A stretch of 45,227 bases of DNA from Candidatus Cloacimonadota bacterium (GTDB lineage Bacteria; Muiribacteriota; UBA6191): positions 115,524 to 160,750 of the forward strand of contig NVVD01000008.1 of the NCBI GenBank assembly GCA_002402105.1, written 5' to 3'. The position numbers and the translations under genes are program-made. The notes below the pieces were generated by a model. That model made no database searches. It was not told the DNA's origin and saw nothing but the letters and a program-made list of their open reading frames with translations. This document shows, one piece after another, positions 1 through 7,947 of this stretch (its first letter is position 1; every line of letters starts with the position of its first letter).

Positions 1-2238
1 ATTTTAAAGTCAAACTTTTTAGGCCTAGAAAATAAAACAACAAGAGGAATTGATCAAAATAACTTTTTTATTGATGACTTTTCAGGCAACGGAAATTTAG
101 AAATTGATTTAGAAGAGATTGCATGGAACTCTTTAGATAGAAAAGAAGAGTTATCTATGGAAGATATAAGGTCTTTTATTGATCGTAATGCAAGAAAACC
201 TGCTGAAATAACCTCTACAACTTCGATGAGGGATTTACGTGTAAATGTAAATCTAGCTCCAGGAGTATTTAATGATACTACTGTTTCTGATTATGACTTT
301 GCAGAATTTAAACTAAGGTTTGATGCTTTGTTTGCTGTTGATAATGTAGCTATTGAAATTGCCGATGGTGTCACAAATTCATCAGCCTTAGAAAAAGGTA
401 AAAAATTAATCTTGGTGGATACTTCGGCTGGTGCTAGACCAAATATTGCAATTACTTCTTTAACTCCAAAAATGATTGATTTATTTGATCGTTTGGGTAT
501 TCAGGCTGGGGGTGATACTAAAGCTCTTGTTGGTGGTGGAGAAGTTATTACAGGGCGGCAAATTACTGGGGTAGGGTATGATATTAAGTTTTCAATTAGT
601 GATCTTGGCAAAATACAAATGTCAGGAGAAGGTACAAAAGATGCATCAGGAAATAGAACCCCAGGAACAGGTAAATTGAAAATTACTGAAGGGCGAGGTA
701 GTACAGGGTCTGACTTTAGTTTAATTGATGGAACAGGAGTCTTAGGAAATGGAACCTCTCAAATTGAATCAGGTGACTTAAATCCTGGTGTAAATAAAGA
801 AACATTATTATCAGAATTAGATCCAAATAACGATGGTGTAGGTACAAAATTTATGACATCGTTAAAAGATATTTATATTGAAAATGGAAATGAAGAAGGG
901 TTTATTAAACTAAGTGAGCCACCAGTGGATATGAATACACCTTTTAAGGCTTTTAATAATGGAAAATATAACTCAATAACGGGAGTTTATGAGGGTGGAG
1001 TAGATGTAGGACGCCCATTTTCTGGTTTTGTTATTACAGACCAGCAAGGAAATGAAGCTATTGTTGATTTATCTAATAACTTATCAACTTTCACAGAAAA
1101 TGTAGTGGCTAATGTAGGTGCTTCTGATCCAACAGCAACAGGTTCTCCAACAAGGTTTACAACTCCTGCTGGACCCAATGACTTTACAAATGTAAAAGTA
1201 GGAGAATATATTGAGATTACTCAAGATACTGCAAATAATCAATCTCAAGTAAAAAAATATAAGATTATATCAAAAGATCCAGCTGGTACTTTTGTTGAAG
1301 TAGCAGAAGACTTTAATAATGAAGGCTTTTCAGGAGCTGCTGGAAACTATGAATTATCAATTCCATCAGGAACAGAAAGTCAAATGTCTAAAATGGAGAA
1401 AGAGTATTCACATAAGCCATTTTACTCGGATAAATCGACTTTAGAAGATTTGCAAATAGCGATTAATATAGCTATTGATAAGGCTAAGAGAACCTCTGGC
1501 TTTGGAATTAATAAAATTGATTTAAGTTTAGATAAAGACGGAGGAGGATTTCGATTAAACGTATTTGGAGATAATGGGCCGACAGTTACTATTACTGAAA
1601 GGGATATTAATGGTGATGGTAAGGTAGATTCAAATACGGCAAAATCTTTAGGATTACTACGTGAAAATGGTGCAAAAGGAAATGGCTCACCAAGGGTTAC
1701 TTCTGGACCAATTAAAGTTGCTCCTACAATTTCGTATTTAATGAATGCTGTAAATACAGACTCTCAAGCGGGTATAACTTTAAATATTGGAAACAATGGA
1801 AAAGGGCCCACTCTTGATATTACCTCTAATAAAAATTCTAGCTATATAAAAATTAGAGATGGTTTTGATGGTAATACATCATCACAAATAGGGATGAGTT
1901 CTACTAGATCAGTTTTTCAGACTATGATTGATTTTAGAGACTCTTTATTTAGAGATGATACAAGAACAATCAGTGATTTAGTATTAAGAAGATTGGGGGA
2001 AGATGAGGAGAAGGTTCTTCAAATTCGAGCTCAAGTTGGTTCTGTGGTCAATAGATTTGAAACAAATGTAGATCGTTTAGCAGATACAAGAATACAATTA
2101 ATAAGTCGCCTATCTGACTTCCAAGACTTAAATATAACAGATGCTATCATTGAATTAAGACAGCTCGAAACTTCACAAAGAGCAGCTTTAAGTGTTGGTT
2201 CAAGAATTTTACAGCAAAGCCTGTTAGATTTTATTTAA
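1..2238 (+). CDS. flgL: FlgL-family flagellar hook-filament junction protein, 5'-truncated by the window edge
   Basis: The frame is open from base 1 with no stop before 2238, so the gene begins upstream; the ATG at 157 is internal, not the start. About 745 codons are visible. The last ~110 residues form a flagellin C-terminal helical domain (coiled stretch with RFETNVDRLADTR, then ITDAIIELRQLETSQRAAL and a hydrophobic end), the pattern of FlgL/HAP3, which joins the hook to the flagellin filament. The helical N-terminal D0/D1 half is missing. The middle is a very long Gly/Asn/Thr-rich, probably beta-rich region containing a calcium-loop-like DINGDGKVD at 1603-1629. Known FlgL proteins are about 300-500 residues, so this one carries a large surface-exposed insertion. 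A giant flagellin is possible, but the C-terminal wording and the next gene favour FlgL. Confidence 0.75.
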   Translation: MLKSNFLGLENKTTRGIDQNNFFIDDFSGNGNLEIDLEEIAWNSLDRKEELSMEDIRSFIDRNARKPAEITSTTSMRDLRVNVNLAPGVFNDTTVSDYDFAEFKLRFDALFAVDNVAIEIADGVTNSSALEKGKKLILVDTSAGARPNIAITSLTPKMIDLFDRLGIQAGGDTKALVGGGEVITGRQITGVGYDIKFSISDLGKIQMSGEGTKDASGNRTPGTGKLKITEGRGSTGSDFSLIDGTGVLGNGTSQIESGDLNPGVNKETLLSELDPNNDGVGTKFMTSLKDIYIENGNEEGFIKLSEPPVDMNTPFKAFNNGKYNSITGVYEGGVDVGRPFSGFVITDQQGNEAIVDLSNNLSTFTENVVANVGASDPTATGSPTRFTTPAGPNDFTNVKVGEYIEITQDTANNQSQVKKYKIISKDPAGTFVEVAEDFNNEGFSGAAGNYELSIPSGTESQMSKMEKEYSHKPFYSDKSTLEDLQIAINIAIDKAKRTSGFGINKIDLSLDKDGGGFRLNVFGDNGPTVTITERDINGDGKVDSNTAKSLGLLRENGAKGNGSPRVTSGPIKVAPTISYLMNAVNTDSQAGITLNIGNNGKGPTLDITSNKNSSYIKIRDGFDGNTSSQIGMSSTRSVFQTMIDFRDSLFRDDTRTISDLVLRRLGEDEEKVLQIRAQVGSVVNRFETNVDRLADTRIQLISRLSDFQDLNITDAIIELRQLETSQRAALSVGSRILQQSLLDFI

Positions 2239-2383
2239 ATTACATTTAAAGTTTTAAGGTAGTGATTTTGTTATTTTTTTGTAAAAATTTTAGAGTTTTT
2301 TAAAAATAGTTTGTAATTGCCCCTTTTTGATTCCTTTTGTTTGATTTATACTAATATTGTATAAATTTAAAAAAGGTAATTTT

Positions 2384-2947
2384 GTGTTGACTCAAGGCAT
2401 ATCAGCAAAAGTAGTGTTAGGTGAATTGAGGGTAAGACCTCATCAACATTCACTAACTATAAATGCAGCGACTCCTTTTGAAGCCTCTAGCATTAGTCAG
2501 ACCCGATCTCAATTTAGTTTTCAAAAGTCTTCTGTGTCTCTTAGTATAAACTTGGATGCTATTAACGAAGAGTTAGACTTTAAAAGACCTAATGGTTTAA
2601 AGTCTAAATTTGTAGCAAAGTCTAGATCTGACGCTAGTGGGGCAGTATCACGTGCTGTATCTCAAGGTTATGCAGACTTAGATAATCCAAGAGGGGCAAC
2701 TATTTCAAAGGCAAAAGGTGCTGCTATATACAATGCAAGTACTGTAATAGCTGTTGTGCCTTCAAGTAGACCTAGTATTCAATTTACAAAACCTCAGCCA
2801 TTGCAAGTAAATTTTCAAAAGGGGCAAGTTAATGTTAGTGCAAGCTCTGGCGCCAATATAAACTTTACTTATACTGCTGGTGGAGCATCTTTAAGTGCTA
2901 ATCCAAGAGCTGATGTTAGATTGGTTAGTTTAGACGTATTTGCTTAA
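2384..2947 (+). CDS. Small protein downstream of flgL, possibly YviE/DUF6470-like
   Basis: 187 residues from a GTG at 2384, chosen because AAAAGG lies 7 bases upstream; the TTG at 2357 has no ribosome site. No signal peptide and no membrane helix. The N-terminal half has short alternating beta-like stretches (LTINAATP, SVSLSINLDA), then a helical Ala/Ser-rich part (residues ~85-115, AVSRAVSQGYADL), then more beta stretches (SRPSIQFTKPQ, QVNVSASSG). This layout resembles DUF6470 proteins such as Bacillus YviE, which sit just after flgL and before fliW. The position here, 145 bp after flgL, agrees, but fliW and csrA do not follow. The function of YviE is not established. The family call is from layout and pattern only. 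Confidence 0.5.
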   Translation: MLTQGISAKVVLGELRVRPHQHSLTINAATPFEASSISQTRSQFSFQKSSVSLSINLDAINEELDFKRPNGLKSKFVAKSRSDASGAVSRAVSQGYADLDNPRGATISKAKGAAIYNASTVIAVVPSSRPSIQFTKPQPLQVNFQKGQVNVSASSGANINFTYTAGGASLSANPRADVRLVSLDVFA

Positions 2948-2961
2948 TCTTTTTTTTGGAT

Positions 2962-2991
2962 AAAAAAAACCTCTAAAAAATATTAGAGGTT
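2962..2991 (-). terminator. Rho-independent terminator of the ferredoxin gene
   Basis: Nine-base inverted repeat AACCTCTAA / TTAGAGGTT (2968-2976 and 2983-2991), six-base loop. Read on the minus strand it is followed by a T run (the A run 2962-2967 on plus). It lies between two converging genes and may also slow transcription from the left. Confidence 0.75.
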
Positions 2992-3017
2992 GAATTATAA
3001 AGAATAGTAGAAAATGA

Positions 3018-3248
3018 TTATCCGTCATCTCCAATTGCTTCAACTGGGCAGTTTTCTAAGGCTTCTTGACAAAGCTCTTCTTCTTCTTCGTTTTCTGGTT
3101 GCTTATACACAAAAGAAAACCCTAAGTCTTCATCTGTTTTGTAGTTATCAGGAGCAGTTGATCGACATAAATCACAATCGATACATTGATCATCTACAAA
3201 GTACTTACCATCTATAGAACCTTCTACTTTATTTTCGATATCAGCCAT
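3018..3248 (-). CDS. Single-cluster 4Fe-4S ferredoxin
   Basis: 76 residues. The motif CIDCDLC (Cys22, 25, 28) followed by Cys67-Pro is the ligand pattern of a ferredoxin holding one [4Fe-4S] cluster; the extra Cys60 sits where single-cluster ferredoxins often keep a non-ligand cysteine. The protein is strongly acidic, with a run of five Glu before Cys60, fitting a soluble one-electron carrier. The partner enzyme cannot be told from the neighbours: the gene is alone on this strand, divergent from pepA, and has its own terminator. A plus-strand frame over the same bases is a shadow. Confidence 0.9.
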   Translation of the reverse strand: MADIENKVEGSIDGKYFVDDQCIDCDLCRSTAPDNYKTDEDLGFSFVYKQPENEEEEELCQEALENCPVEAIGDDG

Positions 3249-3377
3249 TATTATATCCTTAAGTTAGCTATTTGTTTGTCTTTTTTTGAGTATACTTTGA
3301 TTCATTTTTACTGTCAATATTGATTTTTATTTGTTCAGCAAGAAGCAAGGAGTGTTATCCCAAAATAAGAAAAGCAC

Positions 3378-3407
3378 TTGCATTTGGGTATAAGTGTTTT
3401 GTATAGT
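3378..3407 (+). promoter_or_regulatory. Candidate sigma70-type promoter of pepA
   Basis: TTGCAT (3378-3383) and TATAGT (3402-3407) are 18 bases apart, and the start codon of pepA is 36 bases further with AGGAG just upstream. Inferred from consensus match only. Confidence 0.45.
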
Positions 3408-3442
3408 GCGAACATTACTTCATATATCAATAGGAGATTCAC

Positions 3443-4969
3443 ATGATTAATAATAATATCAGTATTCAACTTAATAAAACAAATTTAGAGAACTTAAAAT
3501 CAGAAGGCATTGTTGTCGGGGTTTTTGAGGGAGAAAAATTAGAGCATCCAGATCTTATTGTATTGGATAAATTATTTGATTGTAGTTTAAGCACTTTAAT
3601 TGAAAGAAATGAAGTAAAAGGACAGGCTAAAGAATTTCATATTTTACATAATCTAAAAGGCTCTATTTGTAAGATGATTGTGTTAGGCCTTGGAAAACGA
3701 AAAAACTTCACTAAAGACTCTATTCGTAATTTTGTAGCAAAAGGTGCAAGAACAGCCAGAAAAATATCTCAAAAAGAAGTAACTATATTGTTGTCTACTT
3801 TTGAAGAAGAGGCTGAAACTTTAGGAGTTATTGCAGCTGAATCTTTAGTTATGGGACTTGATCGTTTTGAAGTATTTAAGAGTAAGAAAAAATCAGATAG
3901 AGATATTTTAGAAACAGTCACTTTTTTATCTGACTTAGATCAAGATAAGCTTAAGTATGGGATAAATAAAGGGACTATTCTTGGAGAAGGTAATATTTTA
4001 GCAAGAGACATTGCAAATTATCCAGGCAATTATATGACACCTACAATTTTAGCACAGCGAGCAAAAGAAGTAGCAGAGCATGTAGGTATGGACTGTTTAA
4101 TCATGGACGAACCAGAATTAATAGAAAAAGGATTTGCGGGTATCACTGCTGTATCTCAGGGTAGTGATGAAAATTGTAAAATGGTCAAACTGTCTTACCG
4201 AGGGAACCCTGATTCGGATGTGATTGATCTTGGAATCGTTGGCAAAGGTTTAACATTTGATGCTGGCGGAATTTCGATAAAACCTGCTGCGAGTATGCAT
4301 TTAATGAAGTTTGATATGTGTGGAGGAGCTGGTGTTATAGGTAGTGCTTATATTATTGGAAAACTAAAACCAAAAGTAAATGTAAATATTTATATCCCAA
4401 CTTCTGAAAACTTACTAGGAGCAAAAGCATATAAACCAGGTGATGTTTTAAAAATGTATAATGGTGTGACAGTTGAAATTTTAAACACAGATGCAGAAGG
4501 CCGTTTAATATTGGCTGATGCTATATGTTTAGCAGTTGAAGATGGTGTTAAAAAAATTGTAAATACAGCAACTTTAACAGGTGCTGTACTTGGAGCTCTT
4601 GGTCATGTAAGAACAGGTCTTTTTTGTAAAAATGATGAACTGACTGATTTAGTTAAAGAAGCATCTGATGAGTGTGATGAAAAAGTTTGGCAATTACCTC
4701 TTGATGATGAATATAAAGTGATTTTAGGAAGTACTTGTGCTGACATTTCTAATTCAGGTACCCGAATGGCTGGAGCATCTACAGCAGCTATTTTTTTACA
4801 TGAGTTTTGTGGAGATGTACCTTTTTGTCATTTAGATATCGCAGGAACAGCTTGGGTTGAAAACTTACCAACGCAATATAGTTTCAAGCCATACTTACCA
4901 AAAGATGGTGCCTCTGGAACAGTAGCTAGAACTCTAGGTTTAGTAGCAGAAAAACTGGCACATAAATAA
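3443..4969 (+). CDS. pepA: Leucyl aminopeptidase (M17 family)
   Basis: 508 residues, the usual length. This cytosolic two-metal exopeptidase removes N-terminal amino acids from peptides. The N-terminal ~170 residues are the variable macrodomain-like part. The catalytic domain has the hallmark VGKGLTFDAGGISIKP (metal-binding Lys and Asp), the following MKFDMCGGAGV, and the M17 signature NTDAEGRL with its metal-binding Asp and Glu and catalytic Arg. AGGAG before the ATG supports the start. It is probably transcribed from its own promoter, perhaps through to the short gene downstream. Nothing unusual in the active site. Confidence 0.95.
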   Translation: MINNNISIQLNKTNLENLKSEGIVVGVFEGEKLEHPDLIVLDKLFDCSLSTLIERNEVKGQAKEFHILHNLKGSICKMIVLGLGKRKNFTKDSIRNFVAKGARTARKISQKEVTILLSTFEEEAETLGVIAAESLVMGLDRFEVFKSKKKSDRDILETVTFLSDLDQDKLKYGINKGTILGEGNILARDIANYPGNYMTPTILAQRAKEVAEHVGMDCLIMDEPELIEKGFAGITAVSQGSDENCKMVKLSYRGNPDSDVIDLGIVGKGLTFDAGGISIKPAASMHLMKFDMCGGAGVIGSAYIIGKLKPKVNVNIYIPTSENLLGAKAYKPGDVLKMYNGVTVEILNTDAEGRLILADAICLAVEDGVKKIVNTATLTGAVLGALGHVRTGLFCKNDELTDLVKEASDECDEKVWQLPLDDEYKVILGSTCADISNSGTRMAGASTAAIFLHEFCGDVPFCHLDIAGTAWVENLPTQYSFKPYLPKDGASGTVARTLGLVAEKLAHK

Positions 4970-5014
4970 TTAAAAGAAAAGTTCGTAAACAAGTTTTAAT
5001 GGGGTGGTTAAGCT

Positions 5015-5659
5015 TTGACTTTGTTGAATCAACATATTTTGAGTGTTTGCGAACAATTTACTCTTTTCCCTGAGCCATATTTATTTGCCTCTATAAATAA
5101 GATGAGTAACTTAGGGATTAGAGTTTTAGATTTAGATTCTTCTTTAAGCCTTTGGTTAGAGCAAAACCAAAAATATTTTGAGAGAAACTTAATAATATGG
5201 CATGGTTTAAATTCAAAAAAAGACTTACAAGGGTGCTTTTGTATAAAGCAAAGTTTCTTAGAACAAAGTGTAGAAAAATCTTCTATTGACTTTCAAGTAT
5301 TAAACTTTTTTCAAAATCAAGATAGGATAAAAGAGATTTTTCAAAAATCAGCTTATTGTAGTAGAGATAGAGGTCGGCTTTTATATAGAGAAATTATCTT
5401 TGATAATATTTTAGATTTACAAAAAAAAAATAGATCAAATGAAGAGTTAAAAAGCCTAATTATTGAGTCTGGCTACTCAGATTGTTCTATTTCTTTAAAA
5501 GAATACCCTTTGCAAATAAATAACTTATCTGATTATAAAGTTTGGTTGATAAAATTATTAGAGCTTTTAGGGATAAATGACTTTAAAGAAAACCTACAGT
5601 TAGAAAAAGACTTTATTTTTCCAAAAATAAAAATTAGAGAAGCTTTTGCAATAAAATAG
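5015..5659 (+). CDS. Hypothetical protein between pepA and trpS
   Basis: 214 residues. The start is a TTG at 5015 with a G-rich GGGGTGG about eight bases upstream; no ATG fits near the beginning of the coding signal. No signal peptide, membrane helix or motif that I recognise. It is mostly helical by eye, rich in Leu, Lys and Asn, with a Cys in several segments but no spaced metal motif. The gene is 45 bp after pepA and 18 bp before trpS, so the three are probably co-transcribed. The context (peptidase, tRNA synthetase) gives no firm clue to function. Confidence 0.65.
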   Translation: MTLLNQHILSVCEQFTLFPEPYLFASINKMSNLGIRVLDLDSSLSLWLEQNQKYFERNLIIWHGLNSKKDLQGCFCIKQSFLEQSVEKSSIDFQVLNFFQNQDRIKEIFQKSAYCSRDRGRLLYREIIFDNILDLQKKNRSNEELKSLIIESGYSDCSISLKEYPLQINNLSDYKVWLIKLLELLGINDFKENLQLEKDFIFPKIKIREAFAIK

Positions 5660-5677
5660 AAATAAAAAGAGGGTATT

Positions 5678-6673
5678 ATGAATAAAGTAATTGTGAGTGG
5701 CATTCAACCAACGGGTAGTCTTAATATTGGTACATATATTGGAGCTATGAAAAATTGGAAAGAACTGCAAAATGACTACGATTGCATGTATATGGTTGTT
5801 GATATGCATTCTATTACTGTTCGTCCAGATCCAAAAGAGCTTAGAAATAGGTGTTTATCGTTTGTAGCTCAATATATAGCTTGTGGTATTGACCCTGATA
5901 AAAATACATTATTTATACAATCTCATGTGAGACAACATGCAGAACTCGCATGGATATTAAATTGTTATACTAGTATGGGTGAGTTAAATAGAATGACTCA
6001 ATTTAAAGAAAAATCTCAAAAATCAGAAGCTAATATAAATTCGGCCTTATTTACCTATCCTGTATTAATGGCAGCAGATATTTTATTATATCAGGCTGAC
6101 TTAGTACCCGTAGGTCAAGATCAAAAACAACATTTAGAGCTAACAAGAGATGTTGCTCATAGGTTTAATAGCCATCATAATATTGATGTTTTTAAAGTTC
6201 CAGAGCCTTTTATCCCAAAGCAAGGGGCTAAAATAATGTCATTACAAGACCCTACTTCAAAAATGTCAAAATCTGATAATAATTTAAAAGCAACTGTAGC
6301 TTTATTAGACGATTCAAAACTGGTTTTAAAGAAGTTAAAATCAGCAGTAACAGATTCAGAAGATAAAATTATTTTTGATGAAGAGAATAAACCGGGTATT
6401 TCAAATTTGATAACAATTTATAGTGCTATTACTGGTATGAGCTATAAACAAGTTGAACAACATTTTAAAGACAAGCGCTACGGGCATTTGAAAATTGAAA
6501 CGGCCGAGTGCTTAAATGAGTTTTTGTCTCCTATAAGAAATACATATAGTGAGTTAATGGATGATGAGGCTTATTTGTTATCTATTTTGAAAAAGGGTGC
6601 AGAAAAAGCTTCAGAAAAGGCTGAGAAAACTTTAGAAAAAGTTAAAGCGGTGATAGGTTTTCTTCCGATTTAA
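5678..6673 (+). CDS. trpS: Tryptophanyl-tRNA synthetase
   Basis: 331 residues, normal for bacterial TrpRS, a class I synthetase that charges tRNA-Trp. The N-terminus carries SGIQPTGSLNIGTYIGA, where LNIGTYIG is this family's HIGH-type motif; MGELNRMTQFKEKS is the TrpRS signature; VPVGQDQKQHLELTRD follows; SKMSKSD is the KMSKS loop. The start has a GAGGG ribosome site seven bases upstream. Its last 32 bases overlap the 3' end of the converging TrpC-like gene, so the two transcripts are complementary there. Confidence 0.97.
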   Translation: MNKVIVSGIQPTGSLNIGTYIGAMKNWKELQNDYDCMYMVVDMHSITVRPDPKELRNRCLSFVAQYIACGIDPDKNTLFIQSHVRQHAELAWILNCYTSMGELNRMTQFKEKSQKSEANINSALFTYPVLMAADILLYQADLVPVGQDQKQHLELTRDVAHRFNSHHNIDVFKVPEPFIPKQGAKIMSLQDPTSKMSKSDNNLKATVALLDDSKLVLKKLKSAVTDSEDKIIFDEENKPGISNLITIYSAITGMSYKQVEQHFKDKRYGHLKIETAECLNEFLSPIRNTYSELMDDEAYLLSILKKGAEKASEKAEKTLEKVKAVIGFLPI

Positions 6674-7409
6674 AGCTATTTATTTTAGGAAAAATCTTTA
6701 AAAACTGTGGATTTTTAATAACATCTGCATCTATTGGAAGTATAACACAATTAATTTCTGCTTCTTTTAATCGGTGTAGATCTTCTATAGTGGGGTTAAT
6801 AACTCTACTAATAATGAGTTTTTCTTGAGGGACCTTTTGTGCAAGATCGATAATTTGGTCAAGGTTTAAACCTTGATTTATCAAGCTTGATTCATCTATC
6901 TCTATAAGTTTAACAGGGGTTTCAATCGTTTTGTCTATCTCAGCTTCATTGTGAACTTTTAAGATTGTTCTCATGTTTTGTTCGCGGCTAAGAAGTATAA
7001 AACTAAGTAAATCAGAAGATGAAATGTCATTTAGGTGAAGAGCTATATGATCCATCAATTGAAAGCGACTTTCATAAATTTGATATGGGTCGATAATTAG
7101 GTCGTTTTGTATGATTGGCAAATTAGGGTAAATCTCTTTTAAATCAAGTAAGTGTTGGCGAGTATGTAAAACTTCAAGATTTGAAGTATCTATACTTAAA
7201 CCGATACAAGAAGGAATAATATCTTTTAAGCTTTGTTCATTAATATGGTTTGTAGAGACTTCAATAATTAAATGAAAGGGCATGCCTTTGTTATGACTAT
7301 TGAAAATATGGTTTTTTGACTGATGGATGCGATGAAAAAATTTTTCGAGCGGAGTGTGCTTTTTTCTTTTAGCTAATGTTTCACGTTTTGAATTGATGAT
7401 GTCATCCAT
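6642..7409 (-). CDS. TrpC-fold (indole-3-glycerol phosphate synthase-like) protein lacking catalytic residues
   Basis: 255 residues, the length of a single-domain IGPS. The family plan is clear: an N-terminal helix like IINSKRETLAKRKK, then IIEV (beta 1), then LPIIQNDLIIDPYQIYESR, which matches the very conserved KDFIIDPYQIY(xx)R strand, then LKVHNEAE and LIEIDESSL. Every residue known to be needed for IGPS catalysis differs: the Lys of EVKKASPS is gone, the Lys of KDFIID is Asn, the Glu of VEVHxEEE is Lys, the Asn of GINNRxL is Asp, and the SESGI phosphate loop is SRVINP. The fold is probably kept but the reaction is unlikely. It overlaps trpS end-to-end and follows the acylphosphatase gene. 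The role is unknown; ligand sensing is only a guess. Confidence 0.75.
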   Translation of the reverse strand: MDDIINSKRETLAKRKKHTPLEKFFHRIHQSKNHIFNSHNKGMPFHLIIEVSTNHINEQSLKDIIPSCIGLSIDTSNLEVLHTRQHLLDLKEIYPNLPIIQNDLIIDPYQIYESRFQLMDHIALHLNDISSSDLLSFILLSREQNMRTILKVHNEAEIDKTIETPVKLIEIDESSLINQGLNLDQIIDLAQKVPQEKLIISRVINPTIEDLHRLKEAEINCVILPIDADVIKNPQFLKIFPKINSFKSEENLSPL

Positions 7410-7474
7410 TGAGAAAAGTCCTTAATTGGAGTAAAAACAGTTAAAGCCATCTTACAATTAGAATAGAGTATATT

Positions 7475-7762
7475 TCAAATAAGAATTTGGAAATCATCTA
7501 CATTTATTGGAGATATCTCTTTAATTTGTACTTCATTAACTACTGCAAATCTAGGTCCTTTTTGTAAATACTGAATCATTTTTTTTATTTGCTCTGTATT
7601 TCCTTGGATTATTCCAGAAACAGAGCTATTTGCTTCATTTTTAATATTTCCAGTAATGTTTAACTTTTGAGCTACTAACATTGTAGAGTGTCTAAAAGCT
7701 ACTCTTTGAACCTTTCCAGTAACTATAAACTGTAAAGATTGAAGTTCTTTTTTGTTTTCCAT
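7475..7762 (-). CDS. Acylphosphatase
   Basis: 95 residues, typical. Acylphosphatases hydrolyse carboxyl-phosphate bonds in small acyl phosphates. The first motif GKVQRVAFRHST is the family's GxVQGVxFR with the phosphate-binding Arg24; the two glycines of the usual QGVGFR are Arg and Ala here, which is divergent. The second motif GNIKNEANSSVSG has the catalytic Asn (N42) but lacks the usual DG after it. AAGGA precedes the ATG on the minus strand. It is probably the first gene of a two-gene transcript with the TrpC-like gene, 65 bp downstream. It is likely active because both key residues are present. Confidence 0.88.
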   Translation of the reverse strand: MENKKELQSLQFIVTGKVQRVAFRHSTMLVAQKLNITGNIKNEANSSVSGIIQGNTEQIKKMIQYLQKGPRFAVVNEVQIKEISPINVDDFQILI

Positions 7763-7947
7763 TTTTATTTTCCTTAAGATGTAGTAATAATATATGTAAT
7801 GGGTTGTTTTATTTTAAGACTAAATTTCAAATAAGTTATCAATCGTTTAAAGTGTAAAAACTTTTGATACTTTAATTGTTTTAAGATTAAAAATGATGAC
7901 GATGTATTTAATTGTAATGTATAAATTAAGTTTTTGAGGAGAAAATT

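Noticed and set aside
157..159. ATG at 157 as the start of the flagellar gene
   Set aside because: The frame stays open from base 1 with the same composition, and a FlgL needs an N-terminal helical domain that is not after 157.
3014..3217. Plus-strand frame over the ferredoxin
   Set aside because: The minus-strand frame has the four-Cys ferredoxin motif and a terminator; the plus frame has neither.
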